From assembly GCF_000006405.1 (NCBI RefSeq), contig NW_003205208.1, positions 72,551 through 136,550 of the forward strand: a stretch of 64,000 nucleotides of DNA, in the 5' to 3' direction. Below the pieces are notes generated by a model. It was not told the origin of the DNA, made no database searches, and saw only the letters and a list, made by a program, of their open reading frames with translations. Positions 43,296-52,816 of the stretch are shown here, piece after piece (position 1 is the stretch's first letter; each line of letters opens with the position of its first letter). Origin of the DNA: Perkinsus marinus ATCC 50983 (Eukaryota; Perkinsozoa; Perkinsida; Perkinsidae). The position numbers were made by a program, and so were the translations under genes.

Positions 43296-44885
43296 ATTGT
43301 ATGAATTATTATATACTTATACGTTATACGTTATCATAATACTCCACGGATGAATACTATGCAGGAGTATACGATATTTGCTAAGCCTCACCACAGTTTT
43401 AGCGTTTTTCACCCACTCACATGCGATATTTCTTCATCCGATCGTCCCCGTATCTTCATCCTAGAAGTAACAGCACTAATCACCTCGCCAACTTCGGGCT
43501 GTGGTTGCTGGGATGACATCGAAACTCACTGTAGAATTCCGTGCAGTAAAATCATCACGTGTTCTAATGGAATAAGGGGCGCTTCTTACGTGAGTTGAGA
43601 TTCATATGTCAGAGATTAACAATCACAGAAATAGTTTTAATTTTTTAGCAGCCATTTTTGTATCGCATGGCCAACCATCCCGATCTCCAGGCTACTCGAA
43701 ACTCAAGACGAGGAGTAATCGCATGGACCTAGTGATGTGTCAAACACGATGGAAACATTCATAATAAGGAGTGAAGAGCCGAGCCCGGTTCGATCGTTAT
43801 CATTCGGAAATAACGCATTATAATGAGCGTTATCATTTGTAAGGGCTTGTAGTGAGAGACGTCTGTTCTCCATATCAAAGCACACACTCGTAAGTAATAC
43901 AGTATTCATAGAATGAAGTTGGTAACTTTACGAAGGTCCACACGAAAGTGCCTGCTCATACTCCAGAGGAGAATAGGCAATGTGTAACAACGATTCTAGG
44001 TCTTCCTCTCAGCTGCCTTCATGACTTACTGCTTGGTAATCAAGCACAGCATTGCAGCTCCTGTCATACGCTACGCATCCGTTCAAGAGAAATGAGCAAC
44101 TGTGATCAATTAGAAGTTCTCTGAGATAAGCAAAAGATGACCGAAGATACCATCCTGTCATGGGAGCTTAACCTTACCTGATCATTTCGAAGTGATGCTT
44201 CTCAACTTCCCAAGTCTCGTGTTCTCACAACAATGACATTGATGCAATACGGTCCTGATCCTGATGAATCTCCTCGAGAGTAGTTCCGCAGCGCCATCCA
44301 TATCCATGCAGACTAGCTCAAGTAGTCCTACAAAATCTCTGTCGATCGTGATGTGTCATACATCGTGCATTAGGCATGATGCATGATGCATATCATACAC
44401 CAGCCCAATAATCGGATGAGGAGTGCGAGCTCAAACTCAAACATTATTCAAGTTTTAGTCCAGGAGACTCAAAGCAACACAAGAGTCTTGAGAACCATCT
44501 AAGTCACTATTTCCCATTTGAAATAATTTCTCCTTATTTGAATACCCAATCTGCATCTCAGGGAATCACAAACACATAAGTCTTCCAAACTGTTGTCTGT
44601 CATTGTTGGAATATATGTTTTGTTTCCCGAATTCAGAAGTTTCCGAAGCTACATAAGCTACAGTAATTTCACACCCGACTTGTGAATATTTTCCTATACC
44701 GTGCCAAGGATCAAACCCTCGCCATGCTTTACAGTAAGAAAAGAAAAAAATTATATTATCTTTTTTTTTCTATAAGAAAAGATCATTGCATAATGTACTT
44801 CACAGTAAACTATAAATTAATATTTTCATAATTCCACAAACACAACCGAACATAATCGATGGCAGAAAAATACAACTTCTCTTTA
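43296..44885. other. Gene-poor stretch
   Basis: Short frames at 43350-43598 (+) and 43703-43909 (-) lack domains or splice support. A MITE-2 fragment lies near 44600-44650. Confidence 0.45.
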
Positions 44886-45781
44886 TCAATAATAGGGCCG
44901 AGACGGATAGCTTCCCTGAAATTGATGTCCTGCAAAGCCGTGAGGAGTATATCTGAAAGCACATGATATCCAAATCGATCACGTGATCGATTTCACTCAC
45001 CCCGAAGGTTGGTTTTGTATTTCATAGGGGTCCTGTCTACCCGCGCCAATAACATAACGACTTATCTGAGTCGGTTGATACGCCGGTTGGTACCTAGCGA
45101 AACCATCTTGCAATTTTCAGTGAACTGATTTAAACTCATTTATGGAAAATATGTATATCGTTTACACACCAGTACAGACACATTCAAAGAGTAATATTCA
45201 CAAATTTTACACTTGTTTAATAATAATTTTCATCCAACAAAAACATTGGAGTTTCACTTGTAATGCATAAAGTACACTCTCTCACCGACTCCAAATCTCG
45301 TCGATATAGAATGCGAGTTTCACATTCGCTCTAATACTAACATAATGCATAAAATTATCTATTTTCGTGGAAACCCCCTAAAATGTCGGAATTCACACTG
45401 CTTGTTAAATAATTTCATTACCGTTCAAATTTTCGTCACTAAAAGTGACACCAACCGGACCTATTCCGTATCTTCTTACCCATAACCTGCAGATATCTCT
45501 CCTTCCTGCCAACTCGCGGGTGGTGGAGGCCTCGGTGCTTCCAAGCGCATCCCTCCACTTGGTGCATAATTGTATTCAGCCGGCCGCATCATATACCTTC
45601 CCATTCTTTCATCAGCTCCCGGATACGTATTCATCACTCTAGTCGGAACATATTGAACTCCATCGAAATAATTCATCGGAATTCTCTCAAAATTTCCACC
45701 CGAAAATCTCCGATTTTTCGCTCCTTCTCTGTCGTATGGTCCTCCTGTAAATCGAGAAGACCCTTTTTTCCGACCTGACAT
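44886..45781 (-). CDS. Pro/Tyr/Gly-rich protein of unknown function
   Basis: The start at 45781 gives MSGRKKGSSRFTGGPYDREG, a basic Gly/Ser-rich N-terminus. Later parts are rich in Pro, Tyr, Gln and Gly (EYNYAPSGGMRLEAPRPPPP; YQPAYQPTQISRYVIGAGRQ; GYTPHGFAGHQFQGSYPSRP). Such low-complexity composition is common in RNA-binding or condensate-forming proteins, but no folded domain is visible. Exons are about 45781-45480, 45438-45422, 45100-45006 and 44955-44886. The intron at 45439-45479 is a hairpin introner. The upstream and downstream genes on the same strand both encode dsRBD proteins, so an RNA-related role is a reasonable guess only. Confidence 0.6.
45439..45479 (-). mobile_element. Hairpin-type introner, reverse, 41 nt
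   Basis: It reads GTAAGAAGATACGGAATAGG, then TCCGG, and ends CACTTTTAG. Frames join as EISAGYG-DENLNG. Confidence 0.7.
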
Positions 45782-46010
45782 CACCACACATTTTCCAAAA
45801 ATTTTCAAAAATTCCCAAAATTTTTTCCACTTAACTCGGCCAATAATGAAAAACAAAACTGTCATTTTCCGAGCAAATAACCCCAAACCATAAGTTGCCC
45901 AATTTTCACAATAATTGCGATTTTTTTCATAAAAATTCGAAGTTACACAAAAATAATGAAGTAAACTCAGCCACAGATGAAAAAAAGGATTGTTTTTCCA
46001 TGGTATTCAC

Positions 46011-46125
46011 TGGAGTTTCACCCGTTTCACGTGAAGTGGCGTCGTAAAACTTGGTGAAAAACCCGATATTCGCGGTGATATGCAGTAGTGGTGAAATACG
46101 TTTTTATTTTACGGGCGAAACTCCA
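46011..46125 (+). mobile_element. MITE-1 copy
   Basis: It runs from TGGAGTTTCACCCGTTTCAC to GGGCGAAACTCCA, with GTGAAGTGGCGTCGTAAAAC inside. It lies between two minus-strand genes. Confidence 0.8.
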
Positions 46126-46272
46126 TTGTTTTCCGCAAACTCGATAAATACTATTCAATTCCCTCGCAATTTTTCCGCGAATTTCCCCAAAATTTTCCCA
46201 ACACATACCCTACTTAACTTTATACAACTTGTACGATGAAAATAAAAGTATCATTTTTCCCAAAAATTTTCC

Positions 46273-49200
46273 TCAACTTTTTCCTTTACTACCACTCTCG
46301 CTGCTCTTCCGTCGTGCCGGATTCTCATTAGCTTGGGGAACTCCAATACTATCCAGAAACGCCGCCAATTTGAAACAAGCGTCATTTTGGGAATCCTACG
46401 CAAAAAGAAACATGCAAACAAATTCTAGCGGAGCGAAGCAACTACTTTTTTGCAATTTTTCCAATCTGATGTGAATTCCTTTTGTAATTGCGGCACCGTC
46501 ACGGTTGATTGCCAAAGACCAATTTCATCTTCCGGCCGTACCCCAGCATTTCCCAATCCTTCACTATTGAATTCTTCCGTTTTTACCGTCGAATCATTCG
46601 GACTCTCCTCTTCCTGAAAAAAACGGAGTTTCACCACCCGTTTTACGTGAAGTGGCGTAAAACTCGGTGAAAAGCGCGATATTTTCGCTACGCAATAGTC
46701 GTGAAATATATTTTTCACTAGTATTTTTCATATCACTAGGGTGGAACTGGAAAATCCGAGAAAACATCACATATCAATTTATATTCGCTCATTATAAGTT
46801 GAGTAACGATAAACATAACCGAATGAGAATTTGCCAAAAATTTCCTCAAAGTTTTCATATATATTCTCCAACGTAATCCCACAACCACATATAATACATT
46901 GCAGGTGTTTAAAATGAACGAAAATATTCAAGAATTGGTTTTTTCATAAAGTTTTCAACCTGAACCCTCAAAAAAATTCACAATTATATCAACCCTATGT
47001 GGTTTCCCATGTAGATGAGAAAATCGGGTTTCACCCGTGAAATGAAAAACACTAGTGAAAAAACATATTTTACAATTCACTTCGCGGAAAACAATCGTAT
47101 TTTCGGTCGCGGAAACATATTTTCAATACCACAACTTTCCCAAGATGCCCGTTTTATTACAATCTTGCTGCATATATGTTTCCACTCCATCACAGTAGCG
47201 CCCGCCCTATGAAGTCTTTGTCCGAAGAACCGTTGTAAGCGAATGTGAACCGATTGCAGAATATTCGCGTTCGGGTCGCCACCTGAGTGGTAAAATTTCA
47301 TGGAAAAAATATCGCGGAAAAAATCACAAAATTGAAGTTTTTTGACAAATTTCCAACTTTTCACAGGAAAAAGTACTTTGGAGGAAGAACTACTTCACGG
47401 AGAAAATCTGCTCTGCTCCAGAATTGAATATTACACTCGATTTCAATTTTCCGCGAGATTTTCGATCATATACGGAAATTTTCCGAGAATTTCCAGGAAA
47501 TTTTCCACCCACAAAATTCATTTCCACGACGAAAAAACCCGTTTTTACTACAATTTTTACACAAATTCCCACTCCCGAAAAATCTCATACGATGTCTCAG
47601 AAGATACGAATACCAACGTTACGTTTAATCCCAAATCCTTTTTTTCTCTACTACACAAATGTATCGGAAAATTTGTCGGGAATCTCTCATAAAATCATAT
47701 CCCCAAGAAATTTTCCGCCCAAAAAAAATCTCGGAAATTTTTTTTTCCGAGAAATCATCCATTCCCATTTACCATGTCGTGCTATCAAATCATCAACATC
47801 TAGTTTCAGCGTTTCAATAGCGTTCCGGGCAGCTTCGCGTTGACTGACTTTCCTCGTCGGATGCCAACATCCGATGAATTTCATAAGTCGATTATAATAC
47901 CCAACGCCGCCGTTTGCTTCCGGTATGTCCACCCGGAAGGAGACTGTGGCTCGATACTGAACATCGATCGGGCCTATTCCGTATCTTACTCACTTGAACC
48001 TAAGATACTACCTCCAACTTCTCCCCGCCAACTCCAGCTGATCGGGTTTCATATTCCCAATCGAAAAGTCCAACCCCAGGCGCGGTATTCTTATTCGTCA
48101 ACCTCTGAACTGCTCTGAAAAAAAATCACAATAATTTCGTAACTGGCGCGCGGTAATTATCTCCTACTCTTGTAAAACTGCCACCCAAGACACATGAGAA
48201 TCTCCCAGGCGTTTCAGCGCGTACGGTACAACTTCCACAGAATCAATACGTTTTTCCGCACTGCCGGGATCGAACCCACGACCATTCCCAGCAGAAACCG
48301 CCTGCTCCCCCAACTGAACTGTTCGCTTCTCTTCTCCCCTTCTAGCAGCTTCCTGTCGCCTCCTTTCCCACTCCTAACAACATAATCGATCACTCGGGCG
48401 AGCGCGATCGGCCAAGCACCTCTGTGGTCATTGTTGGCTGTACAGATGAACTTGCTTCTTGAGACTGCCAATCGTCCGACGCCTGGGAATCCAAACACCC
48501 AAGTTCGATCCTCACACATCACATTTTAAACGACGATTTTTCTCAATAGAGCTTCACCCTAGTGATATAAAAAACATATTTCACGACTACTGCATATCAC
48601 TGCGAATATCGCCTTTTTCACAGAGTATTACGCCACAGGTGAAACTCCAATATTTTTAGATCTACAAAACTAATTCTCAGGAAAATAGGATGAAAAAATT
48701 TTCCCTCCAAGAAGAAAATTTTCCAGGAATCCGAAAAATTTTCTTTTCCCCTACAAAAGCCAACTTTATTGAATTCGGAAACAGGTGAATACAAACTCGA
48801 GATAAAACAGTAAAAAATTCTGAAAATTCCCCTAAACTGCGTAAAAATTTCCCAATCGGAATTTTTCACCCCTGCCGTTTACAACCTTATCAATTTTCTA
48901 ACTCCGATTATCCATCCTAATTTTTTATCACAGCTAACGTTTCGAGGGAAATTTGCATTCCTAAAAGTTCCCCTAAACTGCGTGAAGATTTTACAATCGG
49001 AATTTTTCACCCAGCCGTTTATAACCTTATCGACTCCTCGATCTTCCATCGTGATTTCTCTCATCACAGCTTCCATAACGTTTTGAGGGAGGCAAAGCGC
49101 ATCCCAAATATCTGGCGTTGTAGTAGCGAATGATTCTGCAGTGTCGAAGTAATTTTCCTCCAAAATTCTGTTAACCTAGAGGGAAAAAATTTTTCTGAAA

Positions 49201-49815
49201 TTTCGTAGAAATTTCACGAAAATTTCACGTAAAAATTACGCATAAAATTTCGCATCGCGGTTAGCAATCGAAATGGAAAGAATTCAGAAATCTTTATGAA
49301 AAATCATGAAAATTCCAGAAAGTCGTAAAAAATGATAATTTTATGATTGAGAAAAGTTTATATTTTTTCACAAATCGTGTTGAAGGAATATATGTTCGCT
49401 TTTTTCAGCTGAGCCCAGAAGTTTACTCAATGGAGTTTCACCCGTTTTACGTGAACTGGTGTAAAACTTCGTGAAAACGCGATATTCACACTACACAGTA
49501 GCCGTGAAATATGTTTTTCATATCACTAGGGTGGTGAAACTCCATAGATTATGGGAGTTTACACACTCCCAAAGTAGAAGTGTACAGAATTTCCCGAAAT
49601 TTCCTCAAATTTTCCATATTATCACCAACACGAATAAATTTTTCCACGCTGATTTTATGTAAAAACCAGTTAGATTGAAATCATGTCCACTACTACTCTT
49701 ATTATTTCCACATCTGGTTCGCCTAAGTCCCTCATATTCTCGAAAACGACTTCCATGAAGTTCATCCCGTTGCCGTCCACATTCTGTCCTCTTATGGGAG
49801 GCATTGGATGATCAA
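46273..49815 (-). CDS. Double-stranded RNA-binding domain protein, multi-exon, 5' end unresolved
   Basis: Supported exons begin at 49815 (IDHPMPPIRGQNVDGNG), 49178 (NRILEENYFDTAESF), about 48484 (ASDDWQSQEASSSVQP), about 48374 (EEWERRRQEAARRGEEK), 48122, 47956, about 47287, 46613 and 46395. One dsRBD runs from WVAVLQEAVQRLTNKNTAPG through EYRATVSFRVDIPEANGG to KVSQREAARNAIETL. A second ends CKKDSQNDACFKLAAFLDS, just before the Ser-rich tail and stop. It therefore pairs in type with the dsRBD gene at 40446-42000. Introns include a hairpin introner (47957-48011), a GCGGAGCGAAGC type (46396-46445) and a GTGGCGCGTGACG type upstream of 49815, plus four MITE-1 copies. A possible first exon (MESKQRLRRKHQ, 50452) does not yet splice in frame. 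Confidence 0.65.
46396..46445 (-). mobile_element. GCGGAGCGAAGC-type intron, reverse, 50 nt
   Basis: It opens GTAGTTGCTTCGCTCCGCTA and ends TTTTTGCGTAG. Frames join as KNCKK-DSQNDACF across the dsRBD helix. Confidence 0.75.
46623..46747 (+). mobile_element. MITE-1 copy filling an intron
   Basis: It runs from CGGAGTTTCACCACCCGTTT to CATATCACTAGGGTGGAACT. It directly abuts the exon starting at 46613. Confidence 0.75.
47957..48011 (-). mobile_element. Hairpin-type introner, reverse, 55 nt
   Basis: It opens GTAGTATCTTAGGTTCAAGT, has GTAAGATACGGAATAGGCC, and ends ATGTTCAG. Frames join as GGEKLE-YRATVSF inside the dsRBD. Confidence 0.85.
48547..48652 (-). mobile_element. MITE-1 copy
   Basis: It runs from AGCTTCACCCTAGTGATATA to CAGGTGAAACTCCA, with CACGACTACTGCATATCACT inside. 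Confidence 0.75.
49375..49655. mobile_element. MITE-2 interrupted by a nested MITE-1
   Basis: The outer element starts TGTTGAAGGAATATATGTTC and resumes after the insert with GGGAGTTTACACACTCCC, ending TTTTTCCACGCTG. The insert (49433-49544) is a complete MITE-1, from TGGAGTTTCACCCGTTTTAC to GGTGGTGAAACTCCA, flanked by AT on both sides. Confidence 0.85.
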
Positions 49816-50439
49816 CTATGAGAGAAAAAACGTCACGCGCCACAAAATTATTCATAAGGAAAAATATTTTTTCTGATGGTAAAAAATATTCAAACTGGCC
49901 TGAACGATAGAAAGGATATAATTTTTTTTCGGTGGAAAAAATAATTTCTTTGGCTTTTTCGATAAGAATTACGGAAAAATTTCTCAAAAATTTCTTTTAC
50001 TCTCAAAAATTTCCCAACTTCCTAATTAAGTGAAATTGATTTTTCCCCCAGTATTTTTTCATCCAACCTAAAATCACCGAAAAAAAGTATCCACAACATT
50101 TTCTTCACCGATTTTTTTCTAAAATATCTGTTATTTTTCCACCTTCAAAAAATTCTCCCCCAAAAATATTCAATCGATTCCTTTTGCCCTCACGCTCTTT
50201 GGAGCCGCAAGAAAATTCAATTTTTTCTGCGAAATTTAGTATATCTTACCATTTACTGCCGAAAAAAATGAAAATTCGCATACCGTTGGTTGAACAGATC
50301 TTTACCAAAAAAAACAACATACCGTAAATCCTCGATTTCAGCTAACAAACGCTGAAAATCATAAATTCGCCTAAAAATTATTTTCTGAAAATTTTCGATT
50401 CATTAAAAAATTAGAATACTGATGTTTTCTCCGAAGCCG

Positions 50440-50763
50440 TTGTTTTGACTCCATTTCGTAGCATATACCATGATTGTGAACCTGTTTTGCATCTTACGTG
50501 GTCAACCTCAAGATACGCCGGCATTTTTGCGATTTCTCCCTTTACGAGATTCGAAACCCCAAAATATTCGATGATTCATTGCCGCAACTTAGCGCGCGCC
50601 CAAAAATTACTGAAAGTCGATGCAGTCCCAAGGTAGAGCTCCACATTTCGTCACACTCACTCGGAAGTATCTTAGGTTCTACGTAGTAAGATTCAAAGTA
50701 GGTCCACTGAGGGGACACTTTTACCAAATCGATCAACAGTTGTTATCTGTTCTTTATATCCTC
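50440..50763 (+). other. 5' region of adenosine deaminase with two hairpin elements and an exon-start duplicate
   Basis: A forward hairpin element lies at about 50474-50520 (GTGAACCTGTTTTGCATCTT...CCTCAAGATACG) and a reverse one at about 50665-50706 (AGTATCTTAGGTTC...AAGTAGGTCC). The 20-bp string CCCAAGGTAGAGCTCCACAT occurs at 50627 and again at 50797 inside the ADA exon. Confidence 0.7.
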
Positions 50764-51990
50764 ATGTCCAATTCATACAACTTCTTCTACTCAGCCCCCA
50801 AGGTAGAGCTCCACATCCACTTCGATGGTGCCTTCGACATGGACTTCCTCTACCAAATCGCCAAGCGCGACCTCGACCAGCTGCCCGAGTCCGTCCCCGC
50901 CCCTTGGAACGGTCCTGATGCTACCGTTACCGTCCGGTCTGCTATCGCGGCTTGCAAGTGCAAGGAGGATTTCGAGAAGATTACCTGCCTTGGTCCCGAG
51001 ACTGTTGTTGCTAAGCGACTTCAGAACGGCGGCCAGAAGGGTGCTGGGCTGGCTTGTATGCTCGACTGCTTCGCTGTGTTCACTCCTGTCGTACAAGGCA
51101 AGAGGGACGTTATCGAGGAGATGGCCTTTAAGGTCTGCGAACGTCAGTACCGTGAGAACGTCGTCTATACTGAACTCCGTTACAACCCCCATGTCCTCAC
51201 TAAGGAGGGTTCTTCTCTACCCGACGCCCGAAGCGTCGTTGAGGCTGTTACTGCTGGTATCGAGCACGGCAAGGAGGTCTTTGGTATCGACATGAATCAG
51301 ATCCTTTGTTGTATGAATCTGATGCCTGAGGTCAGTGATGAGGTCGCCGATCTCGCTATTGAGTTCAAGTCCAAGGGTGTTGTCGCTATTGACGTCGCTG
51401 CTGGCGAGACGCACTTCGAGAATGAGGACCTCAAGAAGGCTCACGTAGCCGCCTGCTTGAAAGCTGAGAAGGCCGGTCTTCGTGTCACCGTCCACGGCGC
51501 TGAGGACGGCTCGTCGACGAACTTCTGTTGTGCTGTTCGAGAGTACCATGCTGAACGCGTGGGTCACGCCTACAAGATCGCTGCCGATTCTGCGATGTAT
51601 AAGATGGCTGAGGAAACTCACACGCACATTGAGGCCTGTCCTACTTCTAGTATCTGCACGGAGGCTGTCTGTCTACCCCAAGTGCATCCAGAGAAGCCAA
51701 TTCTCGACAGTTTAGACTGGAACAAGCATCCCATCAAGAAGTTCATCGAGGATGGTCTTAGTGTGAGCATCAGCACTGACGATCCGACGGTGTTTTTGAC
51801 ACACATCACTGACGAGTTGACTATTCTTGCTGATCGGTTTGGTTTCGATGCCCATAAGGTTGGTTTGGCGGTTACTATGAATGCTATAGATAGCTGTTGG
51901 GCTTCGGTGAAAGAGAAATCCCATTATCGCGAGGTGACTTTGAAGTATTATGAAGGAGAGGCGTCCACGGTTGAAGAGAATAGCGATTGA
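50764..51990 (+). CDS. Adenosine deaminase
   Basis: ADA converts adenosine to inosine in purine salvage. The product is 408 residues and a single exon. Zinc and catalytic residues are visible: VELHIHFDGA (the HxH pair), VTVHGAED (third His plus the neighbouring catalytic Glu region; most ADAs read HAGE), the VGHAYKI and ACPTSSICT blocks, and SISTDDPTVF with the metal-binding and catalytic Asp pair. I chose ATG 50764 because MSNSYNFFYSAPKVELHIHF matches the usual distance from start to the HxH motif. An upstream in-frame ATG at 50620 would add a hairpin element and unlikely sequence. Codons strongly favour C- and G-ending forms compared with neighbours, suggesting high expression. The lack of introns is unusual for this window. 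Confidence 0.95.
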   Translation: MSNSYNFFYSAPKVELHIHFDGAFDMDFLYQIAKRDLDQLPESVPAPWNGPDATVTVRSAIAACKCKEDFEKITCLGPETVVAKRLQNGGQKGAGLACMLDCFAVFTPVVQGKRDVIEEMAFKVCERQYRENVVYTELRYNPHVLTKEGSSLPDARSVVEAVTAGIEHGKEVFGIDMNQILCCMNLMPEVSDEVADLAIEFKSKGVVAIDVAAGETHFENEDLKKAHVAACLKAEKAGLRVTVHGAEDGSSTNFCCAVREYHAERVGHAYKIAADSAMYKMAEETHTHIEACPTSSICTEAVCLPQVHPEKPILDSLDWNKHPIKKFIEDGLSVSISTDDPTVFLTHITDELTILADRFGFDAHKVGLAVTMNAIDSCWASVKEKSHYREVTLKYYEGEASTVEENSD

Positions 51991-52816
51991 GTTTATTACA
52001 TATTCCTACTTGGAGGGAATTTCTGTTCATACGAGTTGCTGAGTTTATCGAAAATTATATATGTTTTTGAGTTAGTTTAGGTCAATGCTTCTGGAGGGAA
52101 CAGTAGTGGAGTAAATTGATTCCGCCAAATGTTCTCATTCATCTGCGATTTACGATGAATCGTCTAATCGTGCCTCTTGGGTGGTTTTAGAGTTCCACAG
52201 CATCCTTTTGAGGACTTGAATTCGACCACACTGTATGTCTCATTGGTTGTATTCACGAGCTCCTTACACTCACGTTATTGTGACTCAATTTTTCTTCTCA
52301 TCGTATCTCTGTGGTTCGCGTTGTGGGTAGACATTGCTAAAATGCAGTTGTTTCGACTCAGTTCATGCTCCCTAGCGGATCGGCAAAAACGAACACCGAA
52401 AGGCTCCGATTTCGCGCAATAGATCATGTAGGTTGCCGTTGAGAGCACTTCCTCACGATTTCTCTAAGGCTCGAACGAAACCCAAGAAGATAAGAGATCT
52501 ATGCTTCGACCATCTGGCCGAGAATTACCTCGATCTGACAAAGGGAGGAGGTAGTTGAACAAATATGCACATGTTGAAAGTTTTTGGAAATTCTCGTTGG
52601 GGCTTCTACATTTCTAATTGCACTCTGCGGAAGGAAGCGAACATATACGTTTTTCACAGTAGCAACGATTACATTGTATGTGCGAAGTATCAGAGCGATT
52701 ATCATTAATTTCAAGAAAAAAAACGCATTTATCGCGTCTGCATGTCGAATTGGCACGCACTGTATTCCTACTCCAACACCGCCTCGGACGATCCCGAAGT
52801 TGATCGTTCATAGATA
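51991..52816. other. Intergenic, no supported gene
   Basis: A MITE-2-like piece lies at about 52556-52780 (AAATATGCACATG to CCTACTCCAACACCG). An 81-codon frame at 52177-52422 has no support. Confidence 0.45.

Noticed and set aside
48267-48304. A 38-nt tRNA-like intron in the dsRBD gene
   Set aside because: The alternative with a 46-nt intron upstream gives one continuous charged helix (EEWERRRQEAARRGEEK) through this point, so I treat it as coding.
50620-50763. Upstream start for adenosine deaminase
   Set aside because: It would translate a hairpin element (reverse orientation). The ATG at 50764 gives the normal distance to the HxH motif.
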